Of a stretch of 64,000 bases of DNA, positions 25,709 through 34,180 are shown in pieces (the first letter of the stretch is position 1; each line of letters opens with the position of its first letter). A program made the position numbers and the translations under genes. The notes under the pieces are model-generated. The model made no database searches. It saw only the letters and a list, made by a program, of their open reading frames with translations, and had not been told where the DNA came from. Source of the DNA: Pelagibacterales bacterium SAG-MED15 (lineage in GTDB: Bacteria > Pseudomonadota > Alphaproteobacteria > Pelagibacterales > Pelagibacteraceae); NCBI GenBank assembly GCA_014654065.1, contig JACWDM010000001.1:62001-126000 (forward strand). The letters are read 5' to 3'.

Positions 25709-26476
25709 TTAATTAACATGTAATTTTATTTCATGGTTTACCTCATCTGCACACTCAATACTACATAGATGTTTTCCATTTTTAATTATTTTGACTTTTG
25801 AATTTTTTATACATTTACTAAGGTTTTTTGACATTTCTGGAGTTGAGCCAGAATCAAACTCACCCGTCATAATTAACGTTTTAACTTTTATATTTTCAAA
25901 TTTTTCATTGTCTTTGTGCTTTACAAAAAGCTCATAAATTTTAAGGAAATCTTCCATATTATTTTCATTTAACATAGAAGAAATTTCTTCATATATTTTA
26001 GGATTTTGTAAAATATATTCATCTGTAAACCATCTTTTCAAAGCCTGCTTTGATAAAGATCTGCTTTTTTTGGATAGTTCAAATCTGTCATTAACTATTT
26101 GTTGCTGTTCTTTACTTCTCTTGAAAATAGAACAAAGTAAAGTTAAGCTCTCTAATCTATTATTATAATTTTCGGCGAAATTTCTCGCAATTAATGAACC
26201 TATCGAAAAACCAACAAGATGAATTTTTTTAAAATTAAGCTCATCAATTAAATTAAGTAATTGTCTTGAAAAATTATCAAAACTTAAATTTGAACTTTCC
26301 AAGGGGGTTTGACCGTGACCTAAAATATCATATGCAACTATTGTATTTTCAAATACATCAAATTGAGGTTTCCAGATTTTATGATTTAAACCAACTCCAT
26401 GAATAAATATAATTGGTGTTCCTTGATTTTGATTTAGAATATAAAAAGTACCATTCGAGTCTGAAGCATTAATCAT
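25709..26476 (-). CDS. Alpha/beta hydrolase (enol-lactonase/RutD-like)
   Basis: 255 residues from ATG 26476, which starts 4 nt after the upstream stop; a TTG at 26494 would give six more residues. The oxyanion region IIFIHGVGLNHKIW, nucleophile elbow G-F-S-I-G (Ser91 from this start), acid in TGEFDSG and histidine in NGKHLCSIE are present, so the catalytic triad looks intact. Relatives hydrolyse lactones, esters or carbamates (PcaD, RutD). It is embedded between DUF1185 and aldehyde dehydrogenase genes. Confidence 0.85.
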   Translation of the reverse strand: MINASDSNGTFYILNQNQGTPIIFIHGVGLNHKIWKPQFDVFENTIVAYDILGHGQTPLESSNLSFDNFSRQLLNLIDELNFKKIHLVGFSIGSLIARNFAENYNNRLESLTLLCSIFKRSKEQQQIVNDRFELSKKSRSLSKQALKRWFTDEYILQNPKIYEEISSMLNENNMEDFLKIYELFVKHKDNEKFENIKVKTLIMTGEFDSGSTPEMSKNLSKCIKNSKVKIIKNGKHLCSIECADEVNHEIKLHVN

Positions 26477-26480
26477 TGAG

Positions 26481-27068
26481 TTACTTGGGCTCAATACCCA
26501 TTTCTTTCATATCTTGATATCTATCACCTGTTCTTGCGTGAGCTCTTCCACTTGATGCTCCTCCAATAGCAATTACAATCTCATTATCAAATGGTGCATC
26601 ATGAATAGTAAATTCATGTGTTAGATAATAAGGCCTTAAACCAGAGTCAGTTTTATGCATCATTGGTATTGAAATTTTTGATCCTGCTGGACCTCTAGTG
26701 TTTGTAAAACTCAAATAAGAAGTTCCACCAACAGCATCTCTAAACTTGTTACCAAATCTTAAAGTATGAATAAAAGCGGACGCATGTTCGATTTCGCCTT
26801 TAAGACCAACAATGCCAGCCTTTCCATAAGCTAAAATTTTATCTGGAGATCCAATTTCTTTAATTAGTTCTGGTACTAATATATCCCCAAGCTTTGGCGC
26901 AAGATCAAGAATAGTTGGTTTTAAATCCTCAACAAAACCTTTTTCATCCCAAGGATTTTTAAAAACTGCTGCAACGGAAACTAATAGAACAGGTTCTTTT
27001 GCTTCTTTGCCACCTTCTATGAATGTTTTATCAACAAATTTCGTAAATTTTCTTAATTCTAATTTCAT
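26481..27068 (-). CDS. DUF1185 (AA_synth) family protein
   Basis: 195 residues matching the 'amino acid synthesis' family PF06684 by its conserved stretches: ELRKFTKFVDKTFIEGG, NPWDEKGFVEDL, GKAGIVGLKGEIEHASAFIH, GNKFRDAVGG and VIAIGGASSGRAHAR. The enzymatic role of this family is not established. It is commonly found in catabolic operons with flavin monooxygenases and hydrolases, as here. It overlaps the upstream TPP-enzyme gene by 4 bp. Confidence 0.88.
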   Translation of the reverse strand: MKLELRKFTKFVDKTFIEGGKEAKEPVLLVSVAAVFKNPWDEKGFVEDLKPTILDLAPKLGDILVPELIKEIGSPDKILAYGKAGIVGLKGEIEHASAFIHTLRFGNKFRDAVGGTSYLSFTNTRGPAGSKISIPMMHKTDSGLRPYYLTHEFTIHDAPFDNEIVIAIGGASSGRAHARTGDRYQDMKEMGIEPK

Positions 27069-28765
27069 TTTTTTGATCTATGTTTAAAGCTATCTCTTCT
27101 AAAACTGTATAGTGCTTTTGGATCTACATCAACATCAATTACAACAGGCTTGTTAACTTTCAAGGCTTTTTTGAAAACACTGTTTATGTCTTCTAATTTT
27201 TTAATTTTGTATCCTTTAGCTCCGTAATAATTAGCAACTTTATCGAAAGGTGGGCTTGAAATATCTGCTCCTAGATATCTCTTTCCAAAAAAATCTTTTT
27301 GATAAGCTTTTTCAGCTCCCCAACTTTTATTATTTAAAACAACAGTAATTGTGTTTATTTTATATTCAACCGCAGTGCTTAGTTCAGATATCGTCATTCC
27401 AAAACCACCATCACCCATTAAACTTACTACAGTTTTTTTTGGATTCGCTAATTTAACACCTAATCCACATGCAAATGAAAAACCAACAAGACCAAAATCT
27501 AAAGGCGAAAATAATGATGGTGGTTTAAAATAATTTAATGAATCTGTTGCTTGTAAACACAATGTTCCCGCGTCCAATGTTATAGCAGTATTTTTAGGCA
27601 AAACTTTTCGTAATTCTTTAAAAAGTGCATTTGGTTGTATAGGTGTATTTTTTGATTTTATTTTTTCTCTGTTTTTTAAAAAATTTGATCTTTCAGAAAT
27701 AAATTTTTTTGTCCAGTCCCCTAAATTAGGTGAAATTTTTTTCTGTTTTAATCCTATTAATAGTTGCGAAGCTACGGTTGAGGCATCTGCTAGTATTCCA
27801 ATTGAGACACGAAAATATCTTCCAATCATTTTTTTCTCTAATTCAATCTGAATAATTTTAGCTTTTTTATTTATATTATCGTAAGAGTAAAAAGTTGAGT
27901 TAAAGCCAAGCCTTGTTCCTAAAGCAAGTATAACATCAGCTTCTTTCGTTAATTTTGTGGCCACAGGATTACCTCTTGGACCCATCTGCCCAGCATTAAG
28001 TTTATAATCATAAGGTATAGCATCTCCATGGCCAGCCGAAGTAACAACAGGACAATTTAAATAATCTGCTAACTTGGTTACCTCTTTAAAATTAGATGTA
28101 TTTTTTATCCCTGCTCCCACAATAATTACAAATTTTTTAGAATTATTTATTAATTTAATACTTCTGTTTATATCTTTAGTTTTTGCTTTAATTTTATAAA
28201 AATTGTCAAAAGACTTATTTTTTTCATTAATTTTAAAACTTGATTTTTCAGCCAATATATTTCTTGGGAGATTTATACAAACCGGACCTCTTCTTGGAGA
28301 CATTGCAGTTTTAAATGCATCACTGATAGATTTTGCAATATTATTTACCTTCTTCACAGTTAATGTTTTTTTTGTAACTGGCTCAAATAAAGATTGTTGA
28401 TCAAGTCCTTGGAAAGCATCTTCCATTTTATCTTTAGTTGAATACAGACCTGCGATAGAAATTACTGGTGAAAAAGCAGCTTTAGCTTGCGCTAGACCAG
28501 TCACCAAGTTTGTTGCCCCCGGTCCATTTTGACCTGCAATGATTACACCAGGTTGGTTTGATGCTCTTGCATAACCATCAGCCATGTGAGTACCTGTTCT
28601 TTCATCCCTTACACCTATAAATTTTATTTTTTTTTCATGATACAATGCATCGAACATTTCCATCGTAGCAGAACCTATTAAACCAAAAATATGTTTAACA
28701 CCTTCTTTTCTAAGCGATCGGACAGCAGCCTGCCCTCCTGATAACAGTTTTTTAGATTTTTTCAC
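27065..28765 (-). CDS. Thiamine-diphosphate enzyme, acetolactate-synthase/Xsc-like
   Basis: 566 residues in the three-domain TPP-enzyme layout. The cofactor-activating Glu is in GVRDERTGTHMADGYARA, and the diphosphate site is MGDGGFGMTISELSTAVEY...VVLNN. The sequences HIFGLIGSATMEMFDAL and QNGPGATNLVTGLAQA recall sulfoacetaldehyde acetyltransferase (Xsc) more than biosynthetic IlvB, but similarity seen by eye cannot settle the substrate. It overlaps its neighbours by 4 bp on both sides, so it is tightly coupled with the LLM and DUF1185 genes. Confidence 0.85.
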   Translation of the reverse strand: MKKSKKLLSGGQAAVRSLRKEGVKHIFGLIGSATMEMFDALYHEKKIKFIGVRDERTGTHMADGYARASNQPGVIIAGQNGPGATNLVTGLAQAKAAFSPVISIAGLYSTKDKMEDAFQGLDQQSLFEPVTKKTLTVKKVNNIAKSISDAFKTAMSPRRGPVCINLPRNILAEKSSFKINEKNKSFDNFYKIKAKTKDINRSIKLINNSKKFVIIVGAGIKNTSNFKEVTKLADYLNCPVVTSAGHGDAIPYDYKLNAGQMGPRGNPVATKLTKEADVILALGTRLGFNSTFYSYDNINKKAKIIQIELEKKMIGRYFRVSIGILADASTVASQLLIGLKQKKISPNLGDWTKKFISERSNFLKNREKIKSKNTPIQPNALFKELRKVLPKNTAITLDAGTLCLQATDSLNYFKPPSLFSPLDFGLVGFSFACGLGVKLANPKKTVVSLMGDGGFGMTISELSTAVEYKINTITVVLNNKSWGAEKAYQKDFFGKRYLGADISSPPFDKVANYYGAKGYKIKKLEDINSVFKKALKVNKPVVIDVDVDPKALYSFRRDSFKHRSKK

Positions 28766-29931
28766 GAAACTTTTTTGACTTCAGTATCTAGATCATCCTT
28801 AAAGTGAGGCATAACTTTTTCAGTAAATAACTTTATACTCTTCATACAATCTTCATGCTTAACACCTGGAAAATTAGACCAGACCTGAAGATTTTGTAAA
28901 TTTAGCTCACTTTTTAATTCTTTAATTTTATCAATAACATATTCTGGAGTTCCAAAAAGCATATTACGTTTATGTAAAAAATCATAACTTAGTAAATCTA
29001 ACTTTCCCTTAGTAACCGGTAACTCTTCACCTGGATCCATATGATTTCCAAGACCCCTCCAATGACAAACCCATCTCATGTAGTTTACCATGTGCTCACC
29101 TGCTTTTTCTTTAGCCTCTTCCATTGTATCAGCTACAAACATGTCTCTAACTAAAGAAATTCCTTCACCCAGTGGAACGTTTCTTTTTTCAGCTTCAGAT
29201 TTTGCATTTTTAAATGCTTCAAATTTAATTTTAAGTGCTTTCACAGTTGGTATCCACATTATTATGTTCAGCCCTTGTTGTGCAGCCCATTCAATAGACC
29301 TAATACCATCAACAACTTGATGTATTGGGGGGCAAGGTTTTTGATAAGGTTTTGGAAGCACACTAATATTTTCCATAACATTTGTTTCAAGATTAACTAA
29401 CTCTTTATTTGGTGGACTCATATCATGCTCCCATACATAATCTGGCGCAGGATAAGTATAGAATTCACCTTTATGATTAAAAAATTTTTCTTTCCAGGCC
29501 TTTTTTAAAATTGTTAAAGTTTCCTCAAACAATCTAAAATTTTTTGCTTGATCTTTCATGTCTGCTTCTTTATTTAAATTAATCGCCTCTCTACCATAAA
29601 TTCCTCTACCAATACCAATTTCAACTCGACCTTTTGATAATTGATCTAATAAAGCTATATCTTCTGCCATCCTAATAGGATTATGAAATGTAATTACATT
29701 ACAAGCTTGACCAATCCTTATATTTTTTGTTCTTGCAGCAGCATCTACTCCCATCATTAATGGGTTCGTAAGTGACTCCATTCCTTCATGGTTAAAGTGA
29801 TGTTCAGTATACCAAATAGAATTCCATTTGCTCTTATCACAGTACTCAGTGATTTCTCTAGTTTCATCTAATAGTTTGTCGTATGGTTTATGTGTCCAAT
29901 TAGTAGTATTACAAAAATATCCAAATTTCAT
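28762..29931 (-). CDS. LLM-class flavin-dependent monooxygenase
   Basis: 389 residues with the luciferase-like TIM-barrel pattern: SIWYTEHHFNHEGMESLTNP near the N-terminus, ARTKNIRIGQACNVITFHNP, DQLSKGRVEIGIGRG, and C-terminal GTPEYVIDKI. It probably uses reduced FMN from a separate reductase and O2. First gene of the minus-strand operon, with a near-perfect ribosome site. Family members cleave C-S, C-N or ring bonds (SsuD, RutA and others); the substrate here is unknown. Confidence 0.9.
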   Translation of the reverse strand: MKFGYFCNTTNWTHKPYDKLLDETREITEYCDKSKWNSIWYTEHHFNHEGMESLTNPLMMGVDAAARTKNIRIGQACNVITFHNPIRMAEDIALLDQLSKGRVEIGIGRGIYGREAINLNKEADMKDQAKNFRLFEETLTILKKAWKEKFFNHKGEFYTYPAPDYVWEHDMSPPNKELVNLETNVMENISVLPKPYQKPCPPIHQVVDGIRSIEWAAQQGLNIIMWIPTVKALKIKFEAFKNAKSEAEKRNVPLGEGISLVRDMFVADTMEEAKEKAGEHMVNYMRWVCHWRGLGNHMDPGEELPVTKGKLDLLSYDFLHKRNMLFGTPEYVIDKIKELKSELNLQNLQVWSNFPGVKHEDCMKSIKLFTEKVMPHFKDDLDTEVKKVS

Positions 29932-30178
29932 TTAAGCCTCCTTTAAATATTAATTTAAAAGACGACCGATCCCACTTTCGTAATGTTTATGACAAGACGA
30001 CGAGTTATGTATCGTTGTAATGATAATATCATTTTTTTCATTTATTGCGAATAGTTAAATTTATGATTTAAATTACAAGCTGAAGAATGTTACTGCTTTA
30101 AATAGCCAAATTAAGCGGGTTTTAGGTTCAGGTTTAGGCTTGAATTTAGGTTATTAAGATCTAATTTGAAACATTAAT
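29932..30178. promoter_or_regulatory. Divergent intergenic region between LLM operon and glycosyltransferase
   Basis: 247 bp without a gene. It contains the LLM ribosome site AAAGGAGG (minus strand, 29937-29944); AAGACGAC twice in direct orientation 35 bp apart (29959-29966, 29994-30001); an imperfect hairpin ACGACGA/TCGTTGT at 29997-30018; and three TTTAGG(T/C)T units with an exact 12-bp period at 30121-30156. The GC-rich ACGAC motifs stand out in this AT-rich context and are plausible operators. No sigma-70 promoter is convincing to me. Confidence 0.4.
30121..30156 (+). repeat. Three 12-bp-period TTTAGG repeats
   Basis: TTTAGGTT (30121), TTTAGGCT (30133) and TTTAGGTT (30145) are spaced exactly 12 bp, ending 22 bp before the glycosyltransferase ATG. 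Little more than one helical turn per repeat would put protein contacts nearly on one face of the helix. It could also simply be a decaying simple repeat. Confidence 0.6.
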
Positions 30179-30865
30179 ATGAAAATTTCAGTTATAGTAC
30201 CTGTGTACAATGAAGAGAAAACTGTAATCACTGTTCTTAAAAGACTTCATGAAACAAAGCCAGAAAATATTAAATACGAAGTGATTGTAATTAATGATGG
30301 ATCGACCGACGGATCAAAAGACTTATTAGAAAATAATAAAAATTTAGTAACATCACTTATACACAATCCAAGAAACTCAGGAAAAGGATACTCTGTAAGA
30401 GAAGCATTAAGAGTTGCTACGGGTGATTATATTTTATTCCAAGATGCTGATTTAGAGTATGATCCTATTGAATTTAAAAAATTTATTAAAGTTTGTGAAC
30501 AGTTTGATGCAGATGTGGTTATAGGTAGCAGATTTAATTTTAGTGATTATACAAGATCTCACAATATCTTAAATAAAATTGGTAATAAGATTTTAACTCT
30601 CACTTTCAATATTATCTACAACACTACTTTTACTGATATTTATTCTTGTTATTTATGTTATAAAACTAAATTAGTTGATCCCGATAAACTTATAACGAAG
30701 GGCTTTGATCAACATGCAGAAATACTTTGTAAAGCAGTAAAAGAAGGAAAAAAATTTTATGAAGTTCCTATTTCTTATAATGGTAGGTCACATGAGGAGG
30801 GGAAAAAGATAAAATTCTATCATTTCTTTAGTGTAATTTATCGTATAATTTTACAGAAGTTTTAA
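30179..30865 (+). CDS. Family 2 glycosyltransferase (polyprenyl-phosphate sugar transferase-like)
   Basis: 228 residues: GT-A fold with MKISVIVPVYNEEKTV, the nucleotide-sugar segment IVINDGSTDGS, and the metal-binding DAD in LFQDADLEYDP. No C-terminal membrane segments, so it resembles the catalytic domain of dolichyl/undecaprenyl-phosphate mannosyl- or glucosyltransferases. It precedes the 850-residue sugar-enzyme fusion by 6 bp; both probably serve surface glycan or pilin glycosylation. Confidence 0.85.
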   Translation: MKISVIVPVYNEEKTVITVLKRLHETKPENIKYEVIVINDGSTDGSKDLLENNKNLVTSLIHNPRNSGKGYSVREALRVATGDYILFQDADLEYDPIEFKKFIKVCEQFDADVVIGSRFNFSDYTRSHNILNKIGNKILTLTFNIIYNTTFTDIYSCYLCYKTKLVDPDKLITKGFDQHAEILCKAVKEGKKFYEVPISYNGRSHEEGKKIKFYHFFSVIYRIILQKF

Positions 30866-30871
30866 AATATC

Positions 30872-33424
30872 ATGGGAAAAAAAATAGTTATTACTGGGGG
30901 TCTTGGTTACATCGGTACTGAACTTTGTAAAATATATTCTGGATATAGTTGGAATGATCAAATAACCGTAATTGATAACAGATTTATATCTGAAAGAGTA
31001 AATCAGCTGAGAAATTGGAATATGAATTTTGTCCATGGAGATATTTTAGACAAGGATTTAATTAAAAAATATTGCCAAGATGCTGATGTAGTTCATCATC
31101 TTGCTGGTATAACTGCAGTGCCAAGAGTGAAGAGCGAAGCTAATGAGGAAAAAGAAAAAGAAATTGAAAGAGTAGCAAAAGAAGGAACTCAAAATATTTT
31201 AGATGTTATAAGCGATAAATGTAAAATAGTTATGCCATCAACTCATGTCGTTTATGAAGGCATGAAAGATGTACAAGAAGATATTTTAGAAAATGAAACA
31301 ACATGCCCAATATTAGCCTATGGAAGATCAAAAGATTTTAACGAAAAACAACTAAAATCATCTGGTAAAAATTTTGTAATATTGAGGTTGGGATCTGTCT
31401 ATGGTTACTCAACTGATACAGCAAGGATTGATATAATGACGAATCTTTTTTCAAAAATAACTTCTCAAAATGGAACATTAAAGCTTTTTGCAGGCGGTAG
31501 ACAGATAAAAAGTTTAGTTCCCCTTATTGATGTTGCAAGATGTTTTAAATTTATGGAGGAACGAGAAGATATTTCTAGCGAACTTTTTAATTTAACAAAA
31601 GATAAAGTAACCGTAAAGGATGTAGCAAAGATATGTAAAAAATATAACCCCAAGATAATAATAAAAGAAACAAATGATGAGGTGCCAAATCTTGGTTTTT
31701 CACTATCTAATAAAAAATTAATGAAAAAGGGTTTTAAATTTTTGTATGCTTTAGATGAGAGCATCCAAGAAATGATTTCAAAATGGTCAAAACAAGATCT
31801 TGCTAAAGAATTAGAGTTTGTGAAAGGTGGAATGAATGAGTATGCAGATAATAGAGGAAAGATAAGCAACTTTGAATTAACAGAACCAATAAATATGATT
31901 GGACTAATAGATTCAAAAAAAGGAACCATTCGGGCAAACCATTATCATCCACAACAAGAACAAAAATGTTTATTCACTAAGGGACAAATAATTGAAATAT
32001 TTCAAGATATATTAAATCCAAACTCACCAAAGATTACTCAAGTTGTAAATGAAGGAGAAATTTCAACTATTAAACCCAATGTAGCTCATACAATGGTATT
32101 TACTAAAGATACAACTTTTTTAAATTTAGTAAGAGGCGAGAGAGAACATGAAAATTATGGAGTAACACATACAATAAAACATGTCTTTGTTGATGAGAAA
32201 GAAAGAGATTTATTAATGAACTGCTATAAATTTGATTGTAGATCATGCGGCAGTACAAAATTAAAAAGAGTTGTTTCATTAGGTTATCAACCATTAGCAA
32301 ATAATTTGTTAAACAAAAAAAATGATAAAAATGATTTATATCCACTAGAGGTAAATTACTGTGAAAATTGTCATAACTGCCAGTTATCAGTTGCTGTCGA
32401 TGCAAAAAAAATGTTTTCAAATTATTTATATACTTCCTCAACTTCAAAAGTATTTAGAGATCATTTTGTTAATGCAGCAAATAAATATGTTAAAGAATTA
32501 AAATTAAGCCCAAAAAAATCTTATATAATTGATGTAGGAAGTAATGATGGGGTAGCTCTAAAACCTTTTAAAGATTTAAATTTTAAAAATATATTAGGAA
32601 TAGAGCCTGCTTCAAATTTAGCAAAATTAGCAAATAAAAATAAAATAAAAACTTTTAACGGATTTTTAACAAAGAAAAATTTAAAAAAAATTAAAAAAAA
32701 GGCTGATTTAATTCTAGCGTCAAATGTATTTGCCCATTCTGATAATTTGAAAGAAATGTCAGAATGTATGATTAATTTATTAAACCACAAAGGTACAATT
32801 ATTATTGAAGTACAATACTTGATGAATACTCTTAAAGACTTAACTTTTGATAATATATATCATGAGCATTATAATTATTGGTCATTAACATCATTAAAAA
32901 ACTTTTTTAAACAATTTGATGCAAAAATTGTCAAAGCAGAAAAAATAAATACTCACGGTGGTTCTATTAGGATTTATGTGAAAAAGGATATGAAAGTTAA
33001 AATTGATAAAAGTATCAACAAGATAATTAAAGAAGAGATAGATTATGGAATTAATAAATTTAAAACGTATCAAAATTTTGGAGAGAAAGTATATAAAATA
33101 AGAGAAAATGTGATTAAAAATATTAATCAATTAAAAAAGGATGGTAAGAAAATTATTGGCTTTGGTGCTCCTGCAAAGGCAACTACAGCACTTAATTTCT
33201 TTGGTATATCTGATCAAATTGATTTTATCGTTGAGGACAATAAACTTAAGCACAATAAATTTATTCCTGGTGTAAAAATACCAATTGTTTCTAAAAATAA
33301 AGTAAATGGAAAAGGGGATACTATTCTTGTACTTGCATGGAATTTTTTTGAAGACATAAAAAAAAATAATAAAACATTATCTGATAATTTTATAAATATT
33401 AAATCTTTAGAAAAAGAAACTTAA
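30872..33424 (+). CDS. Three-part sugar enzyme: NAD epimerase/dehydratase + cupin + C-methyltransferase
   Basis: 850 residues. Residues 1-310 are an extended SDR sugar epimerase/dehydratase (GGLGYIG at 9-15, Y149xxxK153 in YGRSKDF). Residues about 325-440 are a cupin-like domain (IRANHYHPQQEQ, KGQIIEIFQD, PNVAHTMVF) like sugar 3,4-ketoisomerases or carbohydrate-binding cupins. Residues about 450-850 are a sugar C-methyltransferase with a zinc-binding head (C456/C459 and C496/C499), a SAM domain (IIDVGSNDGVALKPF) and a C-terminal Methyltransf_14 part (GFGAPAKATTALNF). These are normally separate proteins of deoxysugar synthesis. The fused order suggests channelling of a nucleotide-sugar through three steps to a branched deoxysugar. 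Confidence 0.85.
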   Translation: MGKKIVITGGLGYIGTELCKIYSGYSWNDQITVIDNRFISERVNQLRNWNMNFVHGDILDKDLIKKYCQDADVVHHLAGITAVPRVKSEANEEKEKEIERVAKEGTQNILDVISDKCKIVMPSTHVVYEGMKDVQEDILENETTCPILAYGRSKDFNEKQLKSSGKNFVILRLGSVYGYSTDTARIDIMTNLFSKITSQNGTLKLFAGGRQIKSLVPLIDVARCFKFMEEREDISSELFNLTKDKVTVKDVAKICKKYNPKIIIKETNDEVPNLGFSLSNKKLMKKGFKFLYALDESIQEMISKWSKQDLAKELEFVKGGMNEYADNRGKISNFELTEPINMIGLIDSKKGTIRANHYHPQQEQKCLFTKGQIIEIFQDILNPNSPKITQVVNEGEISTIKPNVAHTMVFTKDTTFLNLVRGEREHENYGVTHTIKHVFVDEKERDLLMNCYKFDCRSCGSTKLKRVVSLGYQPLANNLLNKKNDKNDLYPLEVNYCENCHNCQLSVAVDAKKMFSNYLYTSSTSKVFRDHFVNAANKYVKELKLSPKKSYIIDVGSNDGVALKPFKDLNFKNILGIEPASNLAKLANKNKIKTFNGFLTKKNLKKIKKKADLILASNVFAHSDNLKEMSECMINLLNHKGTIIIEVQYLMNTLKDLTFDNIYHEHYNYWSLTSLKNFFKQFDAKIVKAEKINTHGGSIRIYVKKDMKVKIDKSINKIIKEEIDYGINKFKTYQNFGEKVYKIRENVIKNINQLKKDGKKIIGFGAPAKATTALNFFGISDQIDFIVEDNKLKHNKFIPGVKIPIVSKNKVNGKGDTILVLAWNFFEDIKKNNKTLSDNFINIKSLEKET

Positions 33425-33432
33425 AATAAAAT

Positions 33433-34179
33433 ATGAATTTAAAAAAAATTAAACCACAGTATTTAAAAAAACCTAATCCAAGAGTTGGTTTAATTGCATT
33501 AGCAAGCGATTTTATGATTGAAAAAGATTTTTCAAATGTAATTGGTGGAAGAAAAATCGACTTTTTTGTAAATAGAATTAAATGTTACAATCCACTCACT
33601 AGCAAAAATCTTATAAAAATGTCTAAAGAAGTAACAAGCGTTACAAAAGAAATATTACCTAATCAAAAAATAGACTGTGTTGTTTATGGATGTACCTCTG
33701 GAACAATAGCTGCAGGCTACAGATCAATAGAGAAAAAAATTAAAAAAGCTAAACCAAATACGAAAGTAACCACTCCCAGCACAGCTGCAATAAAAGCACT
33801 TAGGAAAATGGAAATTAAAAAAATATCTGTCTTTACACCTTATCCAAAAAAATTAAATAACGAGGTTATTGATTTTTTAAAAAAAGAAAAATTTATTATT
33901 ACTTCAAACTCTTACTTTGATATTAAGTCAGATATAGATATTGGAAAAGTTGATCCAGAATATTTATTTAAAGTTTTATCAAGAATGGATCATAAAAATG
34001 CCGATGCTTTGTTTGTTTCATGTACTGCTTTACCAGTTCTATCAATATTGAATAGATTGGAAAAAAAAATAAAAAAAATAGTTATATCAAGCAATCAAGC
34101 TTTAATATGGGATACTTTAGAGAAAATTGGAAAAAATAATTCAATAACTAATTTTGGAAAGTTATTTAAGGCTAATTAA
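33433..34179 (+). CDS. Maleate isomerase/Asp-Glu racemase-like protein (EutA/arylmalonate decarboxylase family)
   Basis: 248 residues. Two catalytic-type cysteines in twofold-related loops are visible: C87 in VVYGCTSGTIAAG and C197 in LFVSCTALPVLS. That pattern belongs to the maleate cis-trans isomerase branch of the Asp/Glu racemase superfamily, which includes EutA of ectoine-use operons. It is followed 1 bp later by an ectoine-hydrolase-like M24 gene, which strengthens the EutA reading. The reaction itself cannot be read from sequence. Confidence 0.8.
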   Translation: MNLKKIKPQYLKKPNPRVGLIALASDFMIEKDFSNVIGGRKIDFFVNRIKCYNPLTSKNLIKMSKEVTSVTKEILPNQKIDCVVYGCTSGTIAAGYRSIEKKIKKAKPNTKVTTPSTAAIKALRKMEIKKISVFTPYPKKLNNEVIDFLKKEKFIITSNSYFDIKSDIDIGKVDPEYLFKVLSRMDHKNADALFVSCTALPVLSILNRLEKKIKKIVISSNQALIWDTLEKIGKNNSITNFGKLFKAN

Positions 34180-34180
34180 T

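Noticed and set aside
26477-26494. TTG start of the alpha/beta hydrolase overlapping the DUF1185 gene
   Set aside because: An ATG four bases after the upstream stop (26476) gives the usual protein length and needs no overlap.
31465-31929. 154-residue minus-strand frame in the epimerase fusion
   Set aside because: Shadow of a strongly supported coding frame.
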